Below, one piece after another: positions 35,410 to 46,300 of a stretch of DNA of 64,000 nt (positions are counted from its first letter, which is position 1; each line of letters starts with the position of its first letter). The DNA lies in contig NC_134970.1 in the NCBI RefSeq assembly GCF_965638725.1, positions 6,678,001 through 6,742,000 on the forward strand, written 5' to 3'. The notes under the pieces were generated by a model. That model was not told where the DNA came from. It saw only the letters and a list, made by a program, of their open reading frames with translations, and ran no database searches. This DNA comes from Aptenodytes patagonicus. Its lineage: Eukaryota; Chordata; Aves; Sphenisciformes; Spheniscidae. The position numbers were made by a program, and so were the translations under genes.

Positions 35410-35415
35410 TTTATT
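35410..35415 (-). terminator. PHLDA3: PHLDA3 polyadenylation signal candidate
   Basis: AATAAA on the minus strand, the first canonical signal seen downstream of the PHLDA3 stop, implying a 3' UTR of about 2.4 kb if used. Weakly supported because of the distance. Confidence 0.3.
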
Positions 35416-37785
35416 TGCTTTCCAGTCTCTGGGTGATCTTTTCCTCTGCATGACAAATTCAGCCCTCACAGGCGGCGGGTGAAGCCATCCTGCTTCCCAC
35501 CCGCACGCCGCTGGCTCGGCTCTAACCCCCCGGCCCTTGCTCCCAGGGTCAGGCTGTGAATGCACCCGCCGAGGGTGGATCTGGCAGATTTGGGTGTCTG
35601 CGCAGGAGAAACTCCCAGACCTGGGGGGATACGTGGTACAGACAGGGGCTCCGGCACGGTGATGAGCAGTTTGGGATGGGGATGGAAAACCTTGACCTTC
35701 CCCATGACTGGACCTGAAACACCAACACAGCAATTTGCCTTGCTCTTTCTGTCCCTCTCCCTCTATTAACTGCCTAAATTTCTCCCCAGCTCATGGGTAC
35801 TGCGGCCTATCTGCTGCCTCATCTGTCAGTGCGTGATGGACACGTACACGGCCAGGGCTGGCACTTACACACACCTATCTTGACCATTTTCTTCCCCAGC
35901 TCCTTGCTGGCACTTGCAAAACAGAAAATACCTATTTACAGTGAGTGAGAGAGTTGGAAAGCTGAAAATGAGGAGTCACGCCCCCCAAAACTGGCTCGAA
36001 ATTCAGAATACTTTGGAAAACCCCTCGCACTGGGTGCTCCCACCCCTGGGTGCTACCCTGCCGCAGCATGGGCTCAGGATGCTTACAGGACTTTGAATGA
36101 GCCTCACTGAATCCCCTGACTCTGGGAGCTGGGGATTTACGAGAAACACTGGGACAGAGATCCTTGCCGTGGAAATGCCATGTGAGCGCCAGCACCTTCC
36201 TCCGACCACTGACAACCCCATTCCCTCCCGAAATGTGTGTGGGGACTGAGTCTGGGGGTCTGGTCCACACAGGGCTCCATGCCCAGAGCATCTCCCCGTG
36301 GGCAGGGGACCAGGCCCCACCATCCCTGGAGCCCACCGTGTTTTGGTCCCTCTGTCCCTGCTGCAGTGCAGGGACGGTGCAGAGTTCCGTCTGTGCGGGG
36401 TTTGGATCCGGCTTCATCTGCATTCCCCCCAGCTTGGACCCCCCACTTGTCTCCGCTCACAAGCAGGGGGGTTTCTCAGCAAATGAAGCTCTGAGGCCCA
36501 GGGACGGCCAAGAAGGCTTCCCTGGGTGGAAAAACAGCAAAATGCTTATTCCCAGGCTGTTCAGAAAGAGCCAGCATGAGCCTGGCCCTGCACGGTGAGC
36601 GGGCTCCGGCCATGCCACCATCCCTCCCCAACACCACCCCGGAGCTGCTCTGGCACAGGGACGGGACCCCACGGGCCCCAGTGGGGTCGGGCGGAGGCCG
36701 ACGGAGATGCGCAGGCTGGGGCCGGCTGCCGCAGCCCGGGGCAATGGGGTGCCGCGCTCCCCGATTCCCACGCAGCCAGGCAATCTCCGGGAGGATCTGC
36801 AGCGCCTCCGGCCGCAGGGCTGGGGCTCAGGCTCCGGCTTGTGGAGCATGGTGGCTCGAGGCACTCGCGTCTGCGCTGCCTGTCGGGGCAGAGCCATCCC
36901 GTCCCCTGCCTGCCGTCCCTGCCTGCAAAGCCAGGCAGCGCTGCTCCCAGGTCGCCTGCCCACAAACCACCGTGGGAATCCTTGGGGACAAGGGCGCAGC
37001 AGGATGGGTGACCGGAGAGGCTCGGGGTGGCAGCAGGGGGGCTTTGGAGCCCGACTGTGGGATGCTGGCAGATTTAGGGGAATGCCAATGACCAGCGAAG
37101 CTCTGTGCGGGATTTGTGCTCTCCCACACCCTGCAGGGTCCCACAAATCAAAGCAACACCAGAGGAAGCAGCAGAAGGTCCTGTTTGGGGACACTTTTGG
37201 TACAGGGAGTCGGGGTCCCCATTGCCTTCCCCAGTGTCCCCCATTAGCCCGAGGACAGTCCAGGGTAGGACAGTGTCCAGCAGCATGGCCGCGTCACCGC
37301 GCCATCCAGATATGGTGCCCGGACGGGTCCCTGCTGCAGCAGCAGCTCTCCAGTCCCTTCTCAACGTGGGGGCTCAGGGGGAGCCATTTCTCTGGCCATA
37401 ACCATCTGTCCCAATGTCACTGGCATTCAGGCAGAGCTCACTCTTGCACTGCTTCCTTCAGGCTCAACCTCGTCCATCCCATCCCCTGTCCTGCAGGAGA
37501 GGCCCCAGGGTCCCCACCAGTCCACGAAGGTCCTGGCCATGTCAGCTGAAGGATGGTGGGCCCCCAGTCAGGGATGTCACCTCCTGCCATGTCCAGAGCC
37601 CCAGGTGGTGGCCCTGACTCTTTCCTTTGCCCCGTCGTGCCAAGGGGATGTGGCTCAACCCCTGCAGCTGTGCCAGCCCGGCTCCTGCAGTGCCTCTGTC
37701 CTGCCCCAGGATGGGGGAAGCCAGCGCCCGCACTGGCCTCCTTGGGGCCACCGTCCCCATCCCTGGGCCGCAGACAGCGGTGGCC

Positions 37786-37907
37786 TCACTTGCCTGCTGG
37801 GATCCCATTCTCCGCACCGCCCGTTGAGCCGAGGGTCACCTCCATCCTGCTCTTCGGATGCTGCGCGTCCGCAGGCTGTCCCACCGGGGCTGCATCGAAC
37901 TGCACCG
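37786..37907 (-). CDS. PHLDA3: PHLDA3 coding exon 2 (predicted C-terminal tail)
   Basis: Acceptor CTTCTCTCCGCAG. 122 nt in the correct phase encode [20 protein letters not shown] and a further 20 residues to TGA at 37788-37786. No similarity to the human C-terminus was recognised. Reading straight through the intron instead gives an unrelated tail of about 80 residues. Confidence 0.5.
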
Positions 37908-38673
37908 CTGCGGAGAGAAGGCGCTTGTTACCCACCCGGCCAGTGCTGGGACGTGGGGCGGGATCCAGCCCCGAGGGGAGCTGGGAAGAGGACCCAGCCA
38001 CGGTCCTCACTGCCATCCCACATGCAAGATGGCAAAGAGCCCCATATCCCTCGGGGCCACCCCAGACAGAGGGAGGGTGTTAGAAAGTCCCTCTCCAGGG
38101 ATGCGGGGAGGTGTAACCCAGTGGGGGATGAGAAGGACAGAGCCCAGCCAGTGCGGGGAAACAGGGGACTGCCACCCTGCAGACCCATCCCCATCCATGG
38201 GACCCCCCCTGTGATTCCCATGGGGAAGCCGAACCACTCAGAGATAGGACCCAGCGGCCGGGGACCTCATCCTCCGGTGGGTCCTGCACCATGATCTGCA
38301 GCGTGGCGGGGGTTCGGGTACCTGCTCGGCAGCTGTGCCGGGCGCGGACGACCTGGATCGCCTGCTGGTTCTTAAAGCGGACGAGGCCCATGGTGATCTC
38401 GGCGTTCCAGCCGGGGTCCTCCTGGGCGCAGCGGAAGTCGATCTCGTGGCTGTCGTCCATCACCACTGTGAAGTAGATGTGCCGCTCCTTCCACTCCACA
38501 CACTCCACCGCCTTCATGCGGGCGAAGCTCAGCTCCTTGCGCCGCGAGCCCTTGGGTTTGAAGAGCTGCAGTCCCTTCTCTGTCAGCAGGCACCGCTTCT
38601 TCTTCCAGAGCTGCAGCAGCCCCCCACTCCGCTTCTCCAGCACCCCCTCTCTCAGCACCTTCTCGGGGGTCAT
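37786..38673 (-). CDS. PHLDA3: PHLDA3, pleckstrin homology-like domain family A member 3
   Basis: PHLDA3 is a p53-induced, almost PH-domain-only protein. It binds phosphoinositides at the plasma membrane and competes with AKT, dampening survival signalling. Exon 1 (38673-38322) encodes [20 protein letters not shown] at the start, then the PH core [47 protein letters not shown] and [19 protein letters not shown], closely matching human over residues 9-112. The start is chosen because it aligns with the human MTAAATATVLKEG start and has G at -3; an upstream in-frame ATG exists but its sequence is not conserved. The human protein ends (127 aa) soon after RARQS. Here a donor AG|GTACCC follows HSCRA, and exon 2 (37907-37786) continues in frame to give 157 aa. 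PH-domain identity is certain; the C-terminal tail is less so. Confidence 0.9.
38322..38673 (-). CDS. PHLDA3: PHLDA3 coding exon 1 (PH domain)
   Basis: 117 codons plus one base. Contains the whole PH domain, including the phosphoinositide-binding basic segment [15 protein letters not shown]. Donor GCAG|GTACCC. Confidence 0.93.
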
Positions 38674-39200
38674 AGCGGCTCCTCGTCCCCCCAGGATCCT
38701 CAGCACCTCGTGTCGGTGCAGCCAGGCATCACCCACCGGGGGATTTCCAGCCCCTCCACGTCGGAGCCGAGCTCCCCGGGGCCAGAACCCCCACGGCAGC
38801 CGTGCTGCCCCCGGGGGACTCACCGCCCTCCACTCCCTGGCTCTCAGAGGGGGTGAGCAATGGGGTGCCCCATGCCAGCCGCCAGCCTTGTTGCCGGGGC
38901 TCTGCTCCCTGCCCCGTGCAGCGTGTGGGATCCCCGGTGCTGCGCGCCCTAGGAGCTGTCGCTACATGCCCGGCCGCTCTCCCACTCGCATTCCTCCCCG
39001 CCTCGCCTGGCCCCTCCTGCCGTGCAGGCACCCTTCACGCCCAGGCGAAGCCCGGCCAGGCCCGGCACAGCCCCTCTTCACCCAGGAGGCGCTTTCGGGG
39101 TGCTCGCAGGCAGGCGCTGCCCCCGGGGTCCTCGTGTAAACAGGCAGGGTGTGGGCATGGGTCTGCACGGCAGCAGTGCCGGGGCAGGGCTTGGAGACTT
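38674..39200 (-). promoter_or_regulatory. PHLDA3: PHLDA3 5' UTR and CpG-rich promoter region
   Basis: CpG-rich sequence immediately upstream of the start codon with no TATA box. One p53 half-site-like GGGCATGTAG (minus strand, around 38970) is imperfect and unpaired, so a p53 response element is not claimed. Confidence 0.45.
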
Positions 39201-39210
39201 CTGCACAGCA

Positions 39211-39620
39211 GCCTGGGCATGGGGTGCAGCGCCAGCTGGCACAGGGCTGTAGGGTGCAGTGCCGGTGGGGACAGGGGGCTGTGGGGTGCAGTGCCAGCCA
39301 GGCACAGGGTTATGGGGCACGGTCTCACTTGCAGTGGGGGGCAGTGCCAGCTGGGGCAGGGGGCTCTGGGTGCAATACCAGCCAGGAAGGGGCTATAGGG
39401 TGCAGTGCTGGCTGGGGTGGGGGGCTGTGGGGTGCAGTGCCAGCCAGGAAGGCACGATGGGGTGCAATTGCAGCCAGGGCAGAGGATTATGGGGTGCAGT
39501 GCCAGCTGGAGCAGGGGGCTATGGGGTGCAGTTGCAGCCAGGGCAGAGGGTTGTGGGGTGCAGTGCCACCAGGGGCAGGGGGCTGTGGGTGCAGCACCAG
39601 CCAGGCAGGGGCTGTGGGGA
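39211..39620. repeat. 31-32 bp minisatellite, about 13 copies
   Basis: Tandem units close to GGGCTGTGGGGTGCAGTGCC + AGCCAGGGCAG, varying by small indels and substitutions. The G-rich strand is plus. The array ends about 0.5 kb upstream of the PHLDA3 start codon. It creates long open frames on both strands that are artefacts. Confidence 0.9.
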
Positions 39621-42600
39621 CGCCTGGATGGGGGCCCGGGAGGGGGGGACACATGTAGACAGGAGATATCTGGTGTCACCACTCTGAGATGGCCGCAATG
39701 GGGACAGCCCTTGACACCCATCACCCGCCCAGCCTTCAGCACACAGAGCTCCCGTCCCCCAAATCCCCTGGGACAGGGATTTGAAGCCCCCAGCCTGTCC
39801 CACAACGAGGATCAGCATCCCTCAGCCTCGTGTGACCTGTGCAGGGGGGACACACACCCCTGGAGCAGGGCCGGGGCAGCACAGCACAGCCCGGTCCTGC
39901 GTGAGTCCACTCTCCCCTGCCACGAAACACACATCTCCTTTCCAGCCCGTCTCATTCCCAGCCACCGCAGCTTCGTCTGTTCCTGTGCCAGCGCCTGGCA
40001 CAGAGGGGTTCACCGTGCCATGCCAGGCTACTGGTGGGGATATCTGGGGCCTTCATGCTGGCCGTGGACTGCCAAAGGGGGTGATGGTCACAGCCTGCTG
40101 GGCAGCTGGATGTGCCCCCAGAGATGCTGAGCGTGCGGGTCCGTTCGCCCAGGAGAGGTCTGGAAGGGGAAAAAATCCCCCCGGGGACACACTGGGGTCA
40201 CCATCTGGGGCTGGCAGCCCACAGGTCGGCCTGCAGCTCCCTGGCATGCAGCCGCTGCCCCAGCTCTCACGTCCCGAATTACCCTGCTCGTGTCCCTGCA
40301 GACCCCAACCACTCCCCTGGTGCCTCCCAGCTGGAGCCCCTCTTGCCCCAGCCCCTCCATCGTCCCCGGTCCCTGCCAAGGGCATTGCCTGCAGCCGGCG
40401 TGGCCGGGGGGCAAGTCTGCAGCACCGATGAGATGCACCTAATTATCCCTCATTAAGAGGGCAGGGCAGCGGCTGCCGGAGCCAGGAACTGGTTCGTGCT
40501 CCCCGGGGCCAACCTCACCACGCTGGCAGAGATCCCGGGCGTCCCAGGAGACCCAGTTTCACGACGTCAGGTGGCCCCAGCTCCCCTGTGGCCCTCGCCG
40601 CCCCCACAGCCAAAGGCAGTGCGGGGCCGGACACAGCCAGGGGGGCCAGCGCAGCCCTGGAGGTCACCCCGAGCACCCCAGCACCTTCAGGAGGAGCAGA
40701 GCAGATGTGTGGGTTCCCCACCCCGACGGAGCACCTAAGGCTGTTTTCCCACACATGGGTAAAGCTCAGCTCCAGGGATGCTGAGCCCTGGAAATTTGGG
40801 GGTGAGTAGTTTCGGGACTGTCAGTCCCAGCTCTGCTCTGGCGAGCTGGGATGTCTGTGGGCACTTTTGGTTCACCAGCCAGCCCGGTCTCCTTCCTCAC
40901 CACCCTGGGGAGAGCCAAGGGCTGCCAAACCCCTCCCCGCTGAGGCCCCAGCTCCGCTGCTCACTGCCTCTCCGGGCTCCAGCCACCAAGGGAAGGTCAC
41001 TTTCCCATAGCTGTGGATGTAAAGGAGCTTTGACAAAGTCTTTCTCTGCTCCTCTCTCCCCAGCCGGCCGTTCCCAGACCTGGAGGGCCGGAGGCTGCCC
41101 GGGAGGCTGACGCCGCAGCTCCTGCCCTCCAGCAAATCCAACAGGACGCACTGCGTCAGGCTGCCAGCAAGCAAAAGGCTTTGCGCTGTGGGCTGCCTGC
41201 GGTCCCCGCGCCCATCCCATCCACACAGAGCCCTTGTGGGCGGGTAAAGGGGGCTGCCGGGGCTTGGGGCTCAGGTGGAGCAAAGTCCTGCCCCAGGCTG
41301 GCTCATTCCCACAAAGCGCTCACAGCCGGGATGGGGCAGTGGTGGTGTGGCATCCCCTGCCGCAAGATCCCCCGGCAGCACCGGCCCTGGGGCTCAGAGG
41401 GCTCCAGTCTGACCGCTCAGAGTGGTACCATCACCACCACCCTCCGGGCTGCAGGGTGCTCGGCCATGAGCCGACCCTCTCGTTCATCTCTTCGGAGGCA
41501 GGTTTGGGTCCCACAGCCCCCTTCCCAAGGGCTGGCAGCCCCCCCACGCCGACAGCAGGGAGGGATGGGTGCTGCTGGGTGTAATGCGGCTCTGCTGCCT
41601 CTAAAGGAAGTTGGACAACACTTGGGTGCAGGTGTCCAGACACGTCTGGCTGACCAGGCGAGGCCGTGCCCGTGCACGAGGAGCAGTAAACCAGCAGAGG
41701 GTAGCAGATGGTCACAGCCATCCCGCTGCAGTTTGGACAGGGGATGCCCAGAAAGCTCCCCTAATCCCACTCCACTTCTCCTGGGCCTTGCCCCACCACC
41801 TCCTCCAGCCCACCTCATGCCCTCTGTCTGGATGTGCAGCCCCAGCGATGCCTATCCTGGTCTCCCCATGCTGACACTGCGGATGTTGGTCCCTATCACC
41901 CCCTGTCTCCACACCGAGGGTGGTACGTGAGCCCGCTGCGCTACAGCTCCTGACCCACTACCGCATCCCTGAGCCTGGGCTGTCAGCTCCACACACAAAG
42001 TGTCATCTTCCTATCGCCTCACCAAACCCCAGCCACACACCCCAGAGCAATGGGGCCAGAGAATTTGGGTCCTAGGCTGGGAAACCTGGGGGGAGGATTT
42101 TGGGAGATGTTTAAAGAGCACACTCCCCATCTCAGCTTCCAAAATGTCGTGTAAAAACCAAGGGTGTGATGAACAGGAGAAAGTGCTTAAGTTGATAAAG
42201 GAACCCAAATCCTGCCCCACGAAAGGATTTCTGCCTCTGTTGTGCTTCTCAAAACACTATCCATCTCACTTACTCAACCACAAAGTTTATAACATTAAAA
42301 AAAAAACCCAAAACTAAATTCCCTGTGGGGTTCACAACTGTAAGCTGCAGTGAGGCTGACCTTGTGGTATGTCACACAGGTCAAATGAGAGAATCACAGA
42401 AAGAAAGAAAGAAGTTTAGATGAAAATGAATTAAATCTGGGAGGCTGCCAAACTGACAGCTTAATGATCCATGGTACTGCTAAAAACCCAGGGACTAGGT
42501 GAAAAGTTGTTAATTATTCAGCACTGCTGGGCGCGCCTGTTTGGAGAGGTGCCACGTAAAAGCACTGATAGGGGTTTCGATAGGGCGTGCACACGTGTTG

Positions 42601-42894
42601 GGCTACTGACACACCCAAGAAGGTCTATCCTGGGCCTCCCAGCATCAACCGCTGCTTTTGAAATGGTTATCCGCCGCGGGAGCAGGGGGAGAGCCCTGCC
42701 CAGCCGACCCACAGAGCTCAGCTGGCCACAGCTGGGCCATGTCAAACCGCACCAAGCAGTTCCTGCCCTTGCGCTTTACTTGCAAGCCATGATTGCAAAC
42801 ATCTCCCATCCTCCCTCTACCTCCTGACCTCCAGCTCTGGTCACCCAGTGCACCTCCTCAGCCCCAGATGGGGAATAAACTCCAGAAAGGCCAG
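39621..42894. other. Intergenic, PHLDA3 upstream / CSRP1 downstream
   Basis: GC-rich sequence with no recognised exon; long frames (for example 41181-41930 plus) lack family similarity. AT-rich bases at 42290-42450 include a short AGAA tract. Confidence 0.55.
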
Positions 42895-42913
42895 GCATGG
42901 ATCAGCTTTGATG

Positions 42914-42919
42914 TTTATT
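42914..42919 (-). terminator. CSRP1: CSRP1 polyadenylation signal
   Basis: AATAAA on the minus strand, about 340 nt after the CSRP1 stop codon (CAATAAACATC context). Gives a compact 3' UTR of roughly 43256 to 42895. Confidence 0.7.
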
Positions 42920-43256
42920 GCTTTCTCAGTGACACGGCATGGCACGGCTGAGCTTGCATCCCGGCAGGATGGGCAACGCGGAGCAGAACGTTTCGGGCAC
43001 ACGGGCCTTGCTGCGGGTGCGTGTGAGCTGTCTCCCCGCCGGCACCCGCACCAGCAGGACCCGATGGGGATGATGCTGGGACTCCCACAGCTTCAGGGTG
43101 CGCTGGGTCAGGGCAGGGAGGAAGGGGCTCGTGCTGTGAAGCAGCGGGTGGTTATTGATGATGGTGAGGATGCTCACTGCGGGTGCGGGAAGGGTCGGGC
43201 AGCACAGGCTGGTCTGGACAAGCCCTGAGCGAGCGGAGAGCCTGGCTCCTGGTGCC

Positions 43257-43333
43257 TCACTGCGAGTGGACGAGCGCGCCAGCGCCTTGCCCAAAGCCAA
43301 AGCCCTTGGGACCAAAGTTCTTGGCGTAGCAAC
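43257..43333 (-). CDS. CSRP1: CSRP1 last coding exon
   Basis: Completes LIM2 (C169) and encodes [20 protein letters not shown] then VHSQ and TGA at 43259-43257. Acceptor CCTCTGCAG. Confidence 0.97.
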
Positions 43334-46300
43334 CTGCAGAGGATGGGAAGGGAGAGACAGGTAAGTCTGGCAGCTGAACACGAGCAGGTCCTCCTCTCGA
43401 AGCAGGCACTGCCTAAACACAACAGGGTTTGCTGTATTTGTTGGGGAAACAGAGAGGCCCCAGGCGCCGTGGGAAATCCCCCAGCTCCACGGCCAGCCGG
43501 CACAGCCAGCCCCCATATGCAGCTGCTGGGGCCACCACCTCCCCAAACCTCAGTCCCATCCTGCTTCCCTGCACAGGGGTTTTCACCCTCTGCCTCCACC
43601 CTTCGGAGCCCAGGACAAGCCAGTGGGGAAGGTGGCACCCACCTTTGCAGTAGATCTCCCCGTCTTTGTCTGCCAGGGTGGTGGACTCCAGGCTTTTGCC
43701 ACACTTGGCGCAGCGGAAGCAGGACTTGTGCCAGGACTGTGGGACAGGAGCAGAGCCCGGTCAGACAACACCCGGGGACAGGGCAGCAATGCTTTGGCTA
43801 CCAAACGGGGTGACTTTTCTGTTTCTGACCCAAAGCGGTTGGCAAAGAGGCCTGAACGGGGTGAAAGCTTTTCTCTGGAAAGAGCAGTCCTCCCAGCCCC
43901 AGGGGCAAGACAGAGAGAGGAAACATCAGGTGTGGTCACTGCCCCCTTGTTGATCTGGTTTTAGAGAGCTTTCGCCCCCACTCGCAGCAGTCATTTGTAC
44001 AATGATTTGTACAATAACTTGTAAGGAGCAATCACCCCCCTCTTTGGAGATTGTCCTCTCTGAAGCACCATGATAAATCCCCCAAGTTATCCAGCTGAGA
44101 TCCACTGCCGCTGTACATTAGCCTGGAGGGTGGCAGCAGGGTTGGGACACCTGCCCCTCCACCACTACAGCTCCAAGGAAGGCAGCAAACAGATAGTAAG
44201 AATGCAGAAATCAGCCAGTGTTTAAAAATAAAACTCCCCCCACGACTCTGCCAGTCCTCTGGGGATAAATGAGCTCACAGCCTTTGAGCAGACCTAGAGT
44301 AGCCAGAGCTGCTCATGGACTAATTTAAATAAACACTTTGGAAAACATGAAACCTTTTTTGGAAGAAAATGTGAAATTAGGGGGCTGGAGGAGGAGGTAG
44401 CAGACAGAGTCATCCAGCAAACATTAGCACATGAAATACATGCTCTGGAATCCTACCCAGGTTTGCTTGAGTGTAATTGTTTTGCCAGCTTCAGTTCCCC
44501 GTAAACATCAACCCCAGAAGCCTACCAGGAAGCTCAGATCATGATTTTATGGGTAAGTTTGTCTTCTGACCCTGGGCTGACCCTCAACATGTCCATCACA
44601 AATCCCTGCACTGCCAGCTAGGGTATGATGATGCTGGAAGGCTTTTTCCATTGCCTAGATGCCTCCTTTCCTTGCTCTGGGGACAGAGGACAAACACAGA
44701 AACGCCAGGGAGGACGGAGCACAGCAGGGGTGACCCAATGTCACCAGCGAGGCGGTGAGGCTTTCCCAGCACGGCCATCCCATCCCCCGCGGCACAAAGC
44801 CAAGCAGCCTGACCCAGCTGCCTTGGCAAGCTCTACACATGTACCCGACCTTGGAGAGAAGGCTGCTTCAAGGCAGGGACCTCACCCGGGGTCCCAGGGC
44901 TGACAGAGCAGGAGGCGTCACTATGCCTTACAGAGGGCTTCCCAGAGCTGGGCTAGGACGAGGCCACAGCTCGGGACGCAAAGGACCCTGGTGAAGTGAT
45001 GAACTTGACATAGGAAGTACCAGGGCCGTTGCAGTGTGTCCTTTACATCTGACCCTGAGCAGACCCAGTCCACCAGCAGAACAGCCCAAGAGAGATGCAC
45101 CGAGCTTGTGCCCACACCTCCAACCACCTTGCCCTGCCTATGGGCAGCGCTGACCACTGGAATTCGTTCCCTGTCCCGAATTCGAGCTGCGGCATCCCAG
45201 CCTGCGGCAGAGGGTGGAGAAGGCTCGCTGGATGTTGCACTTGTTCAGTTAGTGGTGGCAGTGGCCATGGCCCACATCACTGCTCATCCTCCCAACAAAT
45301 CTAGCAGCAGGGACATCCACTGTGACCTCTGCTGAGCAGCACTCCGAGTATTTAGTATAAAATGTATTTCTCTCCCATCTGCAAGTCTGTAAGAGGGACG
45401 CAGCCTGGAGAACCTGGTTTTCAGACATGCCCAGCTCTCCTTTTGGTGCCAGGCTTCCAGGTGAGCATGGCCACCGGACCCCGAGCCCAGCCCTGGCTGG
45501 AGGCGCTGGCAGCCCAGCCTGCAGCAGCCTGTGGGTCAGGTCAAGACCTTCTCTGAAGGTCTCCCTGCCACACAGCATCTTGTGGCATGTGCGTGCCCGT
45601 CCACTCCATCCCCCTTCTTACCTTTCCAGCTCCAATCACCTTCTCGGCTGCATATACTGCTTGACCACAGCGAGGGCACCCATCAGCACCTCCGATTTTC
45701 TGGGCCATTCTGGATGCATTAGGGTTGGTGGGTCGGTGGGGCTGGCCCCTGTGGATGGGAGGGAGTTCGTCATCAAGGCTGCACAAGCAGCATGGAGGAG
45801 GTAAATGCTATGGGATCACAAATCCCAGCCTAGTTTTGAAGGGCCCAGAGCTTTAGGCACAATATGTTGAGCCCCATGGAAACTTCAGCCTCACGGCTGC
45901 ATACTAGGAGGGGATGGGCAGCATGCTCAGGCAATGGGGACATGTCCCATCAAGCCCCATCCCACCCTGCAAACAGAGTTCAGCGGGTTTCCCCCAAGGA
46001 GCAGAAAGGCAGGGCAGCCCACGGCACTCTCCAGATTAGGAACTGCTGGAAGTTCAGCATGGGCTACACAGCCAAGCGTTGCAAGCAGACGGATGTGGGG
46101 GAGAAGGTGCCCACAACAGCCCCAGTTTTGAAAACAAGAGTTAAACTCACTCTTCATATTTGATTCCCAGGGACTCGCCCTTGTCAGTGCTCAGGGTCCC
46201 TGCTCCCTGCCCGTATCCATAGCCCTTGGGGCCGTACTTCTTGCCGTAGCAGGACTTGCAGTAGATCTCCTCTCCATGCACAGCAACAGTGGTGCTGTCC

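Noticed and set aside
36457-37549. Long overlapping frames of 245 (minus) and 280 (plus) codons
   Set aside because: Open on both strands at once, Gly/Pro/Arg/Cys-rich, no recognisable domain; expected in GC-rich sequence.
38940-38990. p53 response element upstream of PHLDA3
   Set aside because: Expected from known biology, but only one imperfect half-site is seen and no paired half-site, so it is not claimed.
39035-39805. Repetitive protein-like frames on both strands
   Set aside because: Produced by the 31-32 bp minisatellite, not a gene.
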